In this document: in pieces, positions 16,065 through 25,641 of the stretch
Numbering within the stretch: the first letter of the stretch is position 1
Layout of the letters: every line of letters starts with the position of its first letter
Assembly: GCA_023417065.1 (NCBI GenBank)
Contig: JAEZGH010000048.1
Span: forward strand, 1-64,000
DNA from: Bacteroidota bacterium
GTDB taxonomy: Bacteria > Bacteroidota > Bacteroidia > Cytophagales > Cyclobacteriaceae
Reading direction: 5' to 3'
Length of the DNA: 64,000 bases
Translations under genes and position numbers: made by a program
The notes under the pieces: generated by a model
Told to the model about the DNA's origin: nothing
Seen by the model: the letters and a program-made list of their open reading frames with translations, nothing else
The model's database searches: none

Positions 16065-16538
16065 ATGAAAGACCATATTCTGTATGCGATAGACTTTTCG
16101 GAATCGTCTGTCCGAAGTCTGCAGTGGGCAAGCAAACTAGCCAACGACATGGGCGCCCACCTCGCTGTATTGTTTTCGTATCGGCTTACGCAAACGGGTA
16201 AGTTGTCGGAACTCCGGGCCTTTAAACGCAAAACGGAGGAAGAGGCTAAGGAAAAGTACCTTGCCCTTTGTGAATCGCTGAACATAAAAGAAAACCCGGC
16301 CCAGTCCTTCATTACGGAAATCGGGTTCTATTCCGACAACATCGAAAACTTTGTCAGGAAGAATCCCTCGACCCTCGTGGTACTCAGCGAGACAATGGCC
16401 AACGAAATTTACGATCACACCGGGCAAAACCTCATTCAGTTCTTGAAACAATTGAATGTTCCGCTGCTTATTGTTCCCGGAAGGCAACACCCTGCACCCG
16501 TGCCGGAGCCTGCGCCCGACCACCGCGCTGTCGCATAG
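16065..16538 (+). CDS. Universal stress family protein without the ATP motif
   Basis: A 157-residue single UspA-like domain with the typical opening strand (HILYAIDFSESSVRSLQWA) and closing strand (NVPLLIVPG). The glycine-rich G-x2-G-x9-G-S/T nucleotide loop is absent; that region reads LSETMANEIYDHTG, so it probably belongs to the non-ATP-binding Usp class. The Pro/Ala-rich last 15 residues look flexible. Start chosen at the ATG at 16065 because the upstream GTG (16050) adds only five non-conserved residues. An FNR-like box upstream suggests control together with the cbb3 island. Confidence 0.88.
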   Translation: MKDHILYAIDFSESSVRSLQWASKLANDMGAHLAVLFSYRLTQTGKLSELRAFKRKTEEEAKEKYLALCESLNIKENPAQSFITEIGFYSDNIENFVRKNPSTLVVLSETMANEIYDHTGQNLIQFLKQLNVPLLIVPGRQHPAPVPEPAPDHRAVA

Positions 16539-16655
16539 GCAGACGGTCTAACCGGCTTTGGAGTAAGTCGTAATCAAAAAGAAAGGTATCTTTTGACTGG
16601 CCCTGGTCTTCGGTGGAAAGGGCGGCCGCGTGGCTGGTCTGAACCCATCACCGGG

Positions 16656-17864
16656 TCAGACTTCACTCACCACGGTTAGTCTGCGCGCAACAACAAGCGA
16701 GATTATGCTGAACAGGACAGCTACCACACCTACAATTTCATAGTTACCCAGAGCATTGATCTCGCCCCCGAAAGGAGAGGGGCGTTCCGTAATAATCAAT
16801 CCCGCCAGGAACGAAGCTACGCCTGAAGTGAGTTGCTGCACCGAGGATCGGATACTCATATAACTTCCGCGCATTTCGGGTGCGATCACCGCCGTTTCCA
16901 TCGTCGTCGACGGCACCATTCTGCCATTGCTGAAAATGAAAAACACTGCTGTAATGAACAAGGCCAGCCAGAGTGGTACTGGTACCAGGTTCGTGATGAT
17001 CAGGATGGGAATAATTACAAGTGAACCGAAGATGGTAAAGATCTTCAAACGCCCGTGTTTATCCGCCATGCGGCCCACCCACGGAGAAAAGAGCAGCGTA
17101 CAGATGCCCCCGACCAGGTAGATATACGTGAGCTGATCATTGGTGAATCCAACGTTAGCCACCATGTAAGTTGCCACGAAGGGGATAATTGTGAAATGAC
17201 CAAGCATCAGCAGCGACGTGAAGGTGAGTCCTAGTTGGGTATTGCGCGTTGTGAAAATAGTCTTCACCACTTGCACGGGGTCGTTGGTGCGGGCCTTATC
17301 GAGGTGACCGCGCAGGACAGGAATCGCGTAAAACATCAACACCAGAACAAGGACTCCCAATCCGCCGAGTACCAGAAACGGCGCGTGCCATGATGTTTTG
17401 CTCGCGATGAACAACCCAAACGGAACTCCGACTACTGATGCGACTCCGAAGGAAGCCATCACCACACCGATCCCTTTAGCGCGACGGGCAAGCGGAACGG
17501 CGTCGCTCACAATAGAAAGAATTAAGGCGCCAAGGATACCTCCAAAAGCCCCCGCCAGGGAACGCGTTACCAACAGAATTTCATAAGTAGGGGCGAACGC
17601 ACAGGCCAGGGTTCCGATGGTGAAGCCGGCATAAATGAAGAGTAATGCCGATTTGCGATCGTATCGATCAATAAAAAATGCTCCGAGAAAGCCTGCTACC
17701 GCTGCCGTAACAGAATAAGACGCTACCAACAGACTGAATTGGCGCGGGTTGATCGCGAACAATTCCTGCAGCTGCGGCCCCAGCGGCATAATAATCATGA
17801 AGTCAACAATATGCGTAAACATTCCCGCTGCGAGGGTCAGCAGCAAAAGTCTTTCATTTTTCAT
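16656..17864 (-). CDS. MFS transporter, DHA1-like drug/metabolite exporter
   Basis: A 402-residue membrane protein with about 12 helices in two six-helix bundles. The first cytoplasmic loop carries the MFS motif-A remnant FFIDRYDRKSALL, and the equivalent loop in the second half reads VGRMADKHGRLKIF. The family exports drugs or small metabolites by proton antiport; the substrate cannot be predicted. It stands alone, with no cognate regulator next to it, and converges on the stress gene upstream. Confidence 0.88.
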   Translation of the reverse strand: MKNERLLLLTLAAGMFTHIVDFMIIMPLGPQLQELFAINPRQFSLLVASYSVTAAVAGFLGAFFIDRYDRKSALLFIYAGFTIGTLACAFAPTYEILLVTRSLAGAFGGILGALILSIVSDAVPLARRAKGIGVVMASFGVASVVGVPFGLFIASKTSWHAPFLVLGGLGVLVLVLMFYAIPVLRGHLDKARTNDPVQVVKTIFTTRNTQLGLTFTSLLMLGHFTIIPFVATYMVANVGFTNDQLTYIYLVGGICTLLFSPWVGRMADKHGRLKIFTIFGSLVIIPILIITNLVPVPLWLALFITAVFFIFSNGRMVPSTTMETAVIAPEMRGSYMSIRSSVQQLTSGVASFLAGLIITERPSPFGGEINALGNYEIVGVVAVLFSIISLVVARRLTVVSEV

Positions 17865-17921
17865 CTATGTAAAGTAACAGCGGAATGGACGAGTTTCCGG
17901 TAAGAGTATTGTAACAGTATC

Positions 17922-18536
17922 TCAAAGAAGTGGTTCAATCGCCTTAATTACATTGTTCGCCACGATCTTGTGCCCCTCCGCATTGGGATGTATCCGGTCA
18001 GCGAGATTGAGGCTTTCTATTCCGGCAACGTTTTCAAGCAGGAATGGGATAAGCGTTGCCTTGTTTTTGGTGGCGAGCCGTGGAAAGATCGCTTTGAAGT
18101 TATCGGCGTATTCAGGACCCATGTTCGGTGGCACCATCATGCCGGCGATCACAATCCTGGCACTCGGATACTTCGCTTTGACTTTATCGATGATGGCCTG
18201 CAGATTTTTTTCCGTCTGATCCAATGGTAGTCCGCGAAGACCATCGTTAGGACCAAGTTCCAGAACAAATACGTCGACAGGCTGTCGCAGCACCCAGTCG
18301 ATGCGGCTCAGTCCACCGGCAGACGTCTCGCCACTCAGTCCGGCGTTGATCACTTTGGTTTCTATGCCCTTGTCATTCAGCATCTTTCCGATCAACGCGG
18401 GAAAGGCCTGGTCAGGCGAAAGTCCGTATCCTGCGGTGAGGCTGTCACCAAAAAATAAGATCGTTTTCGGTGCAGACGCGGCCTGAAGTAGCACCGCCAT
18501 TGAAATAATAAGTAGTTTTTTTACGACCATAGCCAC
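17922..18536 (-). CDS. tesA: SGNH-family arylesterase / lysophospholipase L1 (TesA-like)
   Basis: The 204-residue secreted hydrolase has a signal peptide (about 1-22, ending AASA) and the SGNH blocks: GDSLTAGYG with the nucleophilic serine, the glycine in NAGLSGETSAGG, GPND in ELGPNDGLRG and the catalytic DRIHPN. This is the TesA/arylesterase type, acting on acyl esters or lysophospholipids in the periplasm. It is divergent from the ybbA-ybbP ABC transporter, the same arrangement as tesA-ybbA-ybbP in Escherichia coli, which supports the assignment. A second in-frame ATG two codons in (MVVKKLL) is an equally good start. Confidence 0.92.
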   Translation of the reverse strand: MAMVVKKLLIISMAVLLQAASAPKTILFFGDSLTAGYGLSPDQAFPALIGKMLNDKGIETKVINAGLSGETSAGGLSRIDWVLRQPVDVFVLELGPNDGLRGLPLDQTEKNLQAIIDKVKAKYPSARIVIAGMMVPPNMGPEYADNFKAIFPRLATKNKATLIPFLLENVAGIESLNLADRIHPNAEGHKIVANNVIKAIEPLL

Positions 18537-18551
18537 AAAACTGGATTATCT

Positions 18552-18559
18552 TACGTTTG
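18552..18559 (+). promoter_or_regulatory. -7 element of the ABC transporter operon (TACGTTTG)
   Basis: TACGTTTG is a full match to TAnnTTTG, 55 bp before the ATG at 18614. Confidence 0.5.
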
Positions 18560-18613
18560 AACAAAACCTTTCGACGCTAATAACGCTTTATTTTCAGACT
18601 TGATCTCAAAAAT

Positions 18614-19312
18614 ATGCCCAACAGCATCCTCGTGGCCGACAATATCACCAAAGTATATGGCTCTGCCGACCGTACATTAACGGTCCTCGATCATGTTTCG
18701 TTCGCCGTGAAAGAAGGTGAATCGCTCGCCATCATCGGCCCCTCCGGAAGTGGGAAGACCACCCTGCTCGGACTTTGCGCGGGACTCGACACGAGTACGT
18801 CTGGTGCTGTGTCGATTATGGGTTACAAACTGGATGCCATGAGTGAAGATGACCGCGCCTACATCCGCAATCAGTACATCGGTTTTGTATTTCAAAACTT
18901 TCAGCTGCTGTCAACGCTGACGGCACTCGAAAATGTGATGGTACCTATGGAACTCCGGGGTGAGCGCAACGTGTCGGCCAAGGCGCGCGAGTTGCTCAAC
19001 CGCGTAGGGCTTGGCCAGCGACTTGATCACTATCCAACCCAACTCTCAGGCGGTGAACAACAGCGCGTTGCCATCGCCCGCGCATTTATGAATGACCCTA
19101 AAATCCTGTTCGCCGATGAGCCTACCGGAAATCTCGACGAAGAAAACGCGGTACATATTACAGAGTTATTGTTCGACATGAACAAGGAACTCGGTACTAC
19201 ACTGGTGCTGGTTACTCATAACATTGAGCTCGCACGTCGTACGCAACGGATCCTTCGAATGAAAGGTGGCCGCATCGTGGAGGAGATCATTACGCAGTTG
19301 GCCAATTCGTAA
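18614..19312 (+). CDS. ybbA: ABC transporter ATP-binding protein, LolD/YbbA type
   Basis: A 232-residue ATPase with Walker A GPSGSGKTT, Q-loop FQNFQLL, signature LSGGEQQRVAIARA, Walker B ILFADEPTGNLD and H-loop VTHN. The spacing and the FVFQ/DEPTGNLD wording place it in the LolD/MacB/YbbA branch that energises FtsX-type permeases. It precedes its permease by 18 bp. By comparison with the E. coli locus it drives extraction or export of a lipid-like substrate, which is an inference. Confidence 0.93.
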   Translation: MPNSILVADNITKVYGSADRTLTVLDHVSFAVKEGESLAIIGPSGSGKTTLLGLCAGLDTSTSGAVSIMGYKLDAMSEDDRAYIRNQYIGFVFQNFQLLSTLTALENVMVPMELRGERNVSAKARELLNRVGLGQRLDHYPTQLSGGEQQRVAIARAFMNDPKILFADEPTGNLDEENAVHITELLFDMNKELGTTLVLVTHNIELARRTQRILRMKGGRIVEEIITQLANS

Positions 19313-19330
19313 TTCAACGCGTTTCACGAG

Positions 19331-21895
19331 ATGATTGAATACACTATCAAGCTGAAGCGGAAAACCAGGCCGACCCTCTTCGACCGTTGGGTGTGGTCGA
19401 TGGCGTGGCGCGATGCGCGTCATAATTTTTCCCGCCTTGCTTTGTTTATCGCCTCCATCGTGACGGGTATCGCTGCCGTTGTATCACTCGATGCCCTGAA
19501 CTATTCCCTTCAAAACGATATCGATCGCAATGCCAAGGAACTGCTCGGCGCGGACCTCGTTGTCAACAGTGACCGCAGGTTCGAAGGCGACATCGCTGCA
19601 GCATTGGACTCCACAGGCCTGCAACAGGCTGCGTCAGCGGATATGGCTTCCATGGTGTTGTTCCTCAACAACGGCCAGTCGCGCCTGATCCGCCTCGTGG
19701 CCTTCGAAGGTCCCTTTCCTTTTTATGGAAAGATTGAAACCGTTCCGGAAGATGCCTATGACAACGTGAGGTCAGGTGGATATGCCATGATGGATGAAAC
19801 GCTGGCCATTCAGTATGAAGTGAATTCCGGCGACTCCATCAAACTTGGAAACAAAAAGTTTGCAGTTGCCGGTGTGGTAGACAAGATTCCCGGCGGCGGC
19901 GGTATCATGGCCACGTTCACGCCGTCAGTATACATCTCGATGGCCGATCTCGACTCCACAGGGCTTGTGCAGTTCGGCAGCCGCGTGAATTATAAACGAT
20001 ACCTCAAAGACCAGGATCCTGTTCACCTTGAAGCGCTTGTCGACAGGATCAAGCCCGCCCTCCGAAACGAAGGTGTGTCCGTTGAAACGGTGGAAAGCCG
20101 GAAGGAGGGACTCGGCCGCGGGTTTGGATCAGTGTACCGCTTCTTCTCACTGCTGGCATTCATCGCACTCATACTTGGATGTATCGGCGTGGCCAGCGCA
20201 GTCCATCTTTATGCACGTGAAAAACGACAGGAAGTAGCTGTGTTGCGCTGTGTAGGCTCCACAGGCTGGCAGGCCTTCAGCATTTTCTTCATTCAGATCT
20301 TCTTCCTCGGAATTCTGGCCAGCGTCGTCGGTTCATTTGTCGGTGCCGCTATTCAGCAGATACTGCCTACCCTGTTGCGCGATGTGCTGCCATTCGACGT
20401 CTCACTCACCATGCCCTGGCAGTCCATACTCATGGGCCTTCTGCTGGGTACGGTTGTGTCGACGTTGTTTTCGATTCTGCCACTGGTGTCGGTCCGCTAT
20501 GTTCCGCCGCTGACGGTGTTGCGTTCCGAAACGTCGGTCAAGAGCGTGTTTTCGCTTACAAAGATCGTGGCGATCGTATTGATCGTGCTGTTCCCCATCC
20601 TGTTTACCGCATATCAAACCGGAAGCTGGATCACCGGCCTGGTGTTCTTCGCAGGACTGGCCATTGCCCTCGGATGCCTGACACTTGTCGCAATGCTGCT
20701 GTTGTTCCTGGTGCGGAAGTTCTTTCCCTCAGGAGCAGGGTTCATTCTTCGCCACTCATTGTCAAACCTGTATCGCCCTAACAATCAAACCCGCGTACTT
20801 CTCGTAACGATAGGGCTGGGAGCATTCATCATCGCGACGTTGAATATCGTTGAACAAAGTATGCTGAGCCAGGTGGAGTTCGCCGGCCAGGAAAACCAAA
20901 GCAATACTATCCTTTTCGACATCCAACCCCATCAGCGCGAAGGAATAATCTCATTGATGAATGAAAAGAAACTGAAAGTCAACCAGGTGGTGCCTATTGT
21001 TACCTGCCGTATCAGCGAAGTTAAGGGCAAATCTGTAGACGAATGGCAGCGCGATACAACAGACAATATACCCAACTGGGCGCTGACGCGCGAGTATCGC
21101 GTCACGTACCGCGACAGTCTCCATCATTCAGAAGAGCTCATCAAAGGTGACTTGCATTACCTCAGGGCGGGAGCCGACTCCATCTGGATAACCATTTCCG
21201 ACAGCATGGAAGAAAGCCTTGACGTAACTATCGGTGATTCGCTCGTGTTTGATTTTCAGGGATTGCCTCTGAAAGCGTATATCGCAGGTGTCCGTAAGGT
21301 GGACTGGCCTAAGGATCCGCCGAACTTCATCTTTGTATTTCCTCCTGGTGTGCTTGAGGCGGCGCCGCAAACTTTCGTTACCGCCACGCGTATCGATGAT
21401 ACCAATGCGCGTGACTTCCAGCAAAGCATGGTAACCCAGTTTCCGAATGTGTCGCTTATCGACCTGCGTCTTATCCTTCAGACGGTTAATGAACTATTCG
21501 ACAAACTCGGTCTCGTAGTACGCTTTCTTGCCCTGTTCTGCCTGGTGACAGGTCTCGTCGTCCTTGCCGGAGCGGTGGCAAACAGCAAGTTCGTACGAAT
21601 GAAAGAGAACGTCCTGCTTCGTACCATCGGTGCCAGAACACGACAAATCACCGTCATCACGCTCATCGAATACGCGTGGCTCGGACTATTTTCTGCACTG
21701 ACGGGCTTGCTGCTCTCTCTTGGATCGGGTTACCTGCTGACGAAATACTTCTTCGAAATGGAGTTTGCCTTCGATATCACGGAAATTTCTGTCATTGGAT
21801 TAGGTGTGATCCTGTTAACGGTTGTCATCGGATGGTGGAATTCACGGGAAGTGATCAGTACGCCGCCCCTGCAGGTACTGAGAAAAGAAACCTGA
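19331..21895 (+). CDS. ybbP: FtsX-family ABC permease, YbbP type
   Basis: An 854-residue integral protein with the ten-helix YbbP layout: one helix near 35-57, a large periplasmic domain, three helices with FtsX domain 1 (about 268-395), two central helices (about 408-460), a second periplasmic domain, and FtsX domain 2 with three helices at the C-terminus (about 725-845) ending QVLRKE. The duplicated FtsX layout separates it from LolCE and MacB. It forms the transporter with the ATPase directly upstream; substrate unknown. Confidence 0.92.
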   Translation: MIEYTIKLKRKTRPTLFDRWVWSMAWRDARHNFSRLALFIASIVTGIAAVVSLDALNYSLQNDIDRNAKELLGADLVVNSDRRFEGDIAAALDSTGLQQAASADMASMVLFLNNGQSRLIRLVAFEGPFPFYGKIETVPEDAYDNVRSGGYAMMDETLAIQYEVNSGDSIKLGNKKFAVAGVVDKIPGGGGIMATFTPSVYISMADLDSTGLVQFGSRVNYKRYLKDQDPVHLEALVDRIKPALRNEGVSVETVESRKEGLGRGFGSVYRFFSLLAFIALILGCIGVASAVHLYAREKRQEVAVLRCVGSTGWQAFSIFFIQIFFLGILASVVGSFVGAAIQQILPTLLRDVLPFDVSLTMPWQSILMGLLLGTVVSTLFSILPLVSVRYVPPLTVLRSETSVKSVFSLTKIVAIVLIVLFPILFTAYQTGSWITGLVFFAGLAIALGCLTLVAMLLLFLVRKFFPSGAGFILRHSLSNLYRPNNQTRVLLVTIGLGAFIIATLNIVEQSMLSQVEFAGQENQSNTILFDIQPHQREGIISLMNEKKLKVNQVVPIVTCRISEVKGKSVDEWQRDTTDNIPNWALTREYRVTYRDSLHHSEELIKGDLHYLRAGADSIWITISDSMEESLDVTIGDSLVFDFQGLPLKAYIAGVRKVDWPKDPPNFIFVFPPGVLEAAPQTFVTATRIDDTNARDFQQSMVTQFPNVSLIDLRLILQTVNELFDKLGLVVRFLALFCLVTGLVVLAGAVANSKFVRMKENVLLRTIGARTRQITVITLIEYAWLGLFSALTGLLLSLGSGYLLTKYFFEMEFAFDITEISVIGLGVILLTVVIGWWNSREVISTPPLQVLRKET

Positions 21896-21937
21896 ATTTG
21901 TTATATTGCGCTTCAGAGCCACTTCAACCGATGTGAT

Positions 21938-24900
21938 ATGAAGCGTTTTGTGATTGCTGCAGTAATACTGCTCCTGTCATTGGTGGCTCTCGCAGGCCCC
22001 CCGAACCGAATTGCGTTCGTCGAAAATAAGAATCAATGGGATTGTGACGTCTACTACGCGTCCCGCGTGCCGGGAGGTAATATGTTGCTTCGCCCAGGAG
22101 CATTCCGATATATCCTGCTCGATAATCAGCATCTGAATGAACGGCATCACCGCAGTCACCATTCAGATCACAATGGTCACGAACACACTGCTTCGGCGAT
22201 GGTTGATGCAGTCATGATCGATGTTGCATTTATCGGAGCAAATGATCAAGCAATACCCGTGCCCTCGGGAAGGTCAATGGAATATTACAACTTCTTTGTG
22301 GGAAGCGATCCCTCGCGCTGGGCATCGGAGGCATATGCGTATAGTCAGGTCGTGTATCCCGGATTCTATCACGGCATTGATTTGAAAGTTTATCGTCACG
22401 GCGATGATGTGAAGTATGATTATATCGTAGCCCCGGGATCAGATCCATCGCAGATTCGCGTGAAGTATTCCGGCATGGACAAGCTTGTACTTGACAGGGG
22501 TAATCTGTACGTCCGGACCACCCTCGGGGATATCATAGAAAGGCAGCCTTACGCATACCAGGTGATCGGAAACGAAGCGTGTAGCGTCGCCGTGGAGTTC
22601 ACCCTGGATAATGGCGAAGTTTCTTTTGTATTTCCCAACGGGTACGATCCATGTTACGAACTGGTTATCGATCCCTTGTTGATCTTTTCAACGTTCTCAG
22701 GATCGACCGCTGACAACTGGGGGAGCACAGCAACACCGGGTGAAAAAGGTAACCTGTATTCCGCAGGAGTGACCAATCACTTCGTGGGTAATCTTTTCAG
22801 TGGAACGTATCCAGCTACGGCCGGAGCTTTTCAGACCACCTATGGCGGCATCTATGATATCGGGATTCTGAAGTATGACTCAGTAGGGCAGACGCTGCTT
22901 TATGCATCATATCTCGGTGGTGCAAATTCAGAAAGCCCACATAGTCTCGTCGTTAATCACCGGAGTGAACTCATCGTGCTCGGCACAACCAGTTCATCCA
23001 ACTTTCCTACGACAGAGGGTGCACACGACAGATCGTTCAAAGGTGGGAGCTTTGCCGGACACGTGGTTGATTATGACTATGGTTCCGATATCGTAATAAC
23101 GCGTATCAGCCCCGATGGAAAGACTATGCTCGCGTCTACCTACCTCGGCGGATCAGAAAACGATGGACTGAATATGACCGGGCTTGCTGTGAATTACGGC
23201 GACGAACTCCGCGGCGACGTCATTACCGATACCGAGGGTTTTATTTACATCAGTTCCATAACCCGGTCACAGGAAATAGGTGGCGTAGCTGACTTCAAAG
23301 GAGGCGTCACGGATGGTATCATCGTCAAGATGCCGGATGACCTCAGTTCTATCGCGTGGATAAAATTTATCGGCGGTGCCGGCGACGACGCAGCGCATAC
23401 CATAAAGCTCGACGCGGCGAATAATGTCTACACCGGAGGAGGAACGTCGAGCTTCGATTTTCCGGTAACGGGAGGAGCGTATCAGCCCGGCTACGGAGGT
23501 AATGTGGATGGCTGGGTTGCCAAGCTTGATAATGATGGTAACATCCTCCAGGCTACCTACTCCGGTTCAGATGAGTTTGATGAGGTGTATTTTCTTGACC
23601 TCAATGCCAATGAGGAGATTTACGTCTACGGGCAGACTGCCGGAGTGCGACCAATTACCCCCGGCGTTTTCAGCGAACCGGGTAGCGGACAGTTCATTGA
23701 GAAGTTCACCAACGACCTGAGCACACAGGAACTGTATACCGTATTCGGTACCGGTAAAGGAACTCCTGATATTTCGCCTACGGCGTTTATGGTCAGTGAT
23801 TGTAATTACCTCTATATGGCAGGGTGGGGCGGTGCACTCAACACGAGAGCCGGAGGATGGAATACGTCAACGTTTGGACTATCCGTGTCGGCAGATGCGC
23901 TGCAAAGCACAACCGCAGGTCACGACTTCTACTTCATTGTACTCTCCGAAGACGCGAAAGAACGGCTCTACGCAACGTTCCTAGGAGCGCCGCTTACGGA
24001 AACGCATATCGATGGTGGGACCAGCAGGTTCGATAAGAGCGGCGTCGTCTATCACGCCGTGTGCGCGGGCTGTCGCGGTACCGATAACCAGGTGTCGTCA
24101 GACTTTCCCACTACGCCGGGGGTACACTCACGCGTCAACCGCAGCCAGAACTGCAACAATGCGGCTTTCAAGTTTGACCTTTCATCCCTCAATGCCAATC
24201 TGATTTTGCGCGGCACAGACAAGGTGTGTACACCCTATGAAGCAACGTTTGACAACAACAGCGTCGGCGGCGAAACTTACATTTGGGATTTCGGCGACGG
24301 CTCACCCGAGCTGGTGAAATACGACAAGGCGTCGGTGAAACACGTGTATACGAAGCCCGGCAACTACACCGTCTGGTTGAAGTCGATCGACCTAGGTACC
24401 TGCAAGGTGCGCGACTCGTCGGCAGTGCGTCTGCAGGTGTTTGAGCCAAAGAGCATCTTTCCTTCGGATGTACAGGTGTGTGAGGACAATTCGATAACGC
24501 TTAACGCAACTGGTGGCACGACCTATTCATGGGTGAGCGATGACGGCCTTTACGACATCAGCGGACCTGCCGGCTCCATCACAATCTCGCCCACAGATAC
24601 GACGCGTTTTGTGGTCACCATTGTTGAGGCAAGTGGATGTATTCAAAGTGAGGAAGTATGGGTGAACGTCATCCCGACAGTCACGCCGGAGTTCGACTAT
24701 AATCGCGCCAGCAATTGCACCGACGCGATGCCCGAACTGCGGGTGCGCAACCTGACAGATAGCGCCTGGGTTAGCGACCTCTTCTATTTCGACTTCGACG
24801 ACGGCACAACCTCTGATCTGGATGACGTTGTTCACATGTACGAGAAGCCCGGACTGTACAACGTCAGGCTCGTTGCCGTGCGGGAAGGCTGCGTATGGGA

Positions 24901-25201
24901 GCAATCCGTGCCGATGGCCTACGGACCGTTGAAATACCCCAACGTCATTACCCCCGGACTCGCGGAAGGCAAGAATGATCGCTTTATGATCCAGTTTGGC
25001 GACGACCCGTCCAAAACGCCCCTGGATTATGGTTTGAAGACGGAGCTGAGCATCTATGATAGGTGGGGGCGTCCTGTTTTCGAAACTGACGATTACGCCC
25101 ACGACTGGACAGGTGATGAAGTGTCAGGAGGGGTTTATTACTATTATGTGAAGGTTGAGGAGCACGCGGCCTGCCGGGGGTGGGTGCAGGTGGTGAAGTG
25201 A
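21938..25201 (+). CDS. Secreted PKD/SBBP-repeat protein with gliding-motility-type C-terminus
   Basis: A 1087-residue exported protein. Signal peptide about 1-19 (ends LVALA); residues 20-250 form an N-terminal domain with a His-rich stretch near 68-86; residues about 250-720 hold seven-bladed-like beta repeats with recurring YSTYLGG/ASYLGG and DFPTT motifs (SBBP repeats); two PKD domains follow (near 770-840, with YIWDFGDGS, and 915-990, with FYFDFDDGT); the last 80 residues (FPNVITP-like start, LSIYDRWGRPVF, WTGDEVSGGVYYYYV) are the gliding-motility-associated type B sorting domain recognised by T9SS. It is probably cell-surface or secreted. No enzymatic motif was seen. Confidence 0.92.
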   Translation: MKRFVIAAVILLLSLVALAGPPNRIAFVENKNQWDCDVYYASRVPGGNMLLRPGAFRYILLDNQHLNERHHRSHHSDHNGHEHTASAMVDAVMIDVAFIGANDQAIPVPSGRSMEYYNFFVGSDPSRWASEAYAYSQVVYPGFYHGIDLKVYRHGDDVKYDYIVAPGSDPSQIRVKYSGMDKLVLDRGNLYVRTTLGDIIERQPYAYQVIGNEACSVAVEFTLDNGEVSFVFPNGYDPCYELVIDPLLIFSTFSGSTADNWGSTATPGEKGNLYSAGVTNHFVGNLFSGTYPATAGAFQTTYGGIYDIGILKYDSVGQTLLYASYLGGANSESPHSLVVNHRSELIVLGTTSSSNFPTTEGAHDRSFKGGSFAGHVVDYDYGSDIVITRISPDGKTMLASTYLGGSENDGLNMTGLAVNYGDELRGDVITDTEGFIYISSITRSQEIGGVADFKGGVTDGIIVKMPDDLSSIAWIKFIGGAGDDAAHTIKLDAANNVYTGGGTSSFDFPVTGGAYQPGYGGNVDGWVAKLDNDGNILQATYSGSDEFDEVYFLDLNANEEIYVYGQTAGVRPITPGVFSEPGSGQFIEKFTNDLSTQELYTVFGTGKGTPDISPTAFMVSDCNYLYMAGWGGALNTRAGGWNTSTFGLSVSADALQSTTAGHDFYFIVLSEDAKERLYATFLGAPLTETHIDGGTSRFDKSGVVYHAVCAGCRGTDNQVSSDFPTTPGVHSRVNRSQNCNNAAFKFDLSSLNANLILRGTDKVCTPYEATFDNNSVGGETYIWDFGDGSPELVKYDKASVKHVYTKPGNYTVWLKSIDLGTCKVRDSSAVRLQVFEPKSIFPSDVQVCEDNSITLNATGGTTYSWVSDDGLYDISGPAGSITISPTDTTRFVVTIVEASGCIQSEEVWVNVIPTVTPEFDYNRASNCTDAMPELRVRNLTDSAWVSDLFYFDFDDGTTSDLDDVVHMYEKPGLYNVRLVAVREGCVWEQSVPMAYGPLKYPNVITPGLAEGKNDRFMIQFGDDPSKTPLDYGLKTELSIYDRWGRPVFETDDYAHDWTGDEVSGGVYYYYVKVEEHAACRGWVQVVK

Positions 25202-25343
25202 TATCGGAGTGCCGGGCGGCCTGCTGAAGGTGATTTTGCTACCTGGCGGGAATTATTTCAATCAATTTAGAGAAAAAGTGGCTGCAGGAGTTCTGCCTTT
25301 TGGCAATTCGGGTTCAATGCGTTAAAATTGCGATCTGTTTTCA

Positions 25344-25417
25344 GGGCCCATAGCTCAGCTGGTTAGAGCACCTGACTCATAATCAGGGGGTCGCAGGATC
25401 GTGCCCTGCTGGGCCCA
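25344..25417 (+). tRNA. tRNA with CAT anticodon (elongator Met, or Ile2 after lysidine modification)
   Basis: A complete 74-nt cloverleaf: 7-bp acceptor stem (GGGCCCA/TGGGCCC), D arm GCTC...GAGC, anticodon stem CCTGA/TCAGG with loop CTCATAA (anticodon CAT), 5-base variable region, T stem GCAGG/CCTGC, discriminator A; the CCA end is not fully encoded. The T loop reads ATCGTGC, where nearly all bacterial tRNAs have TTCRANN: positions 54 and 58 are A and T instead of T and A. Methionine and isoleucine identities cannot be separated with confidence from sequence alone. Confidence 0.93.
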
Positions 25418-25440
25418 CAGTATGTAAAACATTGCAAAAC

Positions 25441-25471
25441 AAGCGGTTACTTCGAAAGAATGTAGCCGCTT
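25441..25471 (+). terminator. Terminator downstream of the tRNA
   Basis: AAGCGGTTAC (25441-25450) pairs with GTAGCCGCTT (25462-25471) with one G-T wobble around an 11-base loop and is followed by tttcatttt. It lies 24 bases past the tRNA 3' end. Confidence 0.7.
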
Positions 25472-25597
25472 TTCATTTTGACTTTTCCATTCCCGCAATT
25501 CGCCAGCCCGTTCACGCTCTCCCTTCTCAAGTTACTCCTTACTGGACCTCTCCTTACCCGCAAAGGCTGCGGAGGTGCTGCGCAAAGCAGACGCAAA

Positions 25598-25641
25598 GCA
25601 TAAATGAAGCATAAAAGAAGCATACTAATAGCATAAAAGGG
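25598..25641 (+). repeat. Four tandem 11-bp units, GCATAAAAGAA-like
   Basis: Four consecutive 11-base units begin with GCATA: GCATAAATGAA, GCATAAAAGAA, GCATACTAATA and GCATAAAAGGG. The rest of 25472-25853 shows no convincing gene; the segment just before (cgcaaagcagacgcaaag) looks like dispersed intergenic filler, and a TAACTTTG -7-like element occurs at 25672-25679. Confidence 0.6.

Noticed and set aside
24527..25102. 191-codon frame on the minus strand
   Set aside because: Antisense to the PKD/gliding C-terminal region, with no family resemblance.
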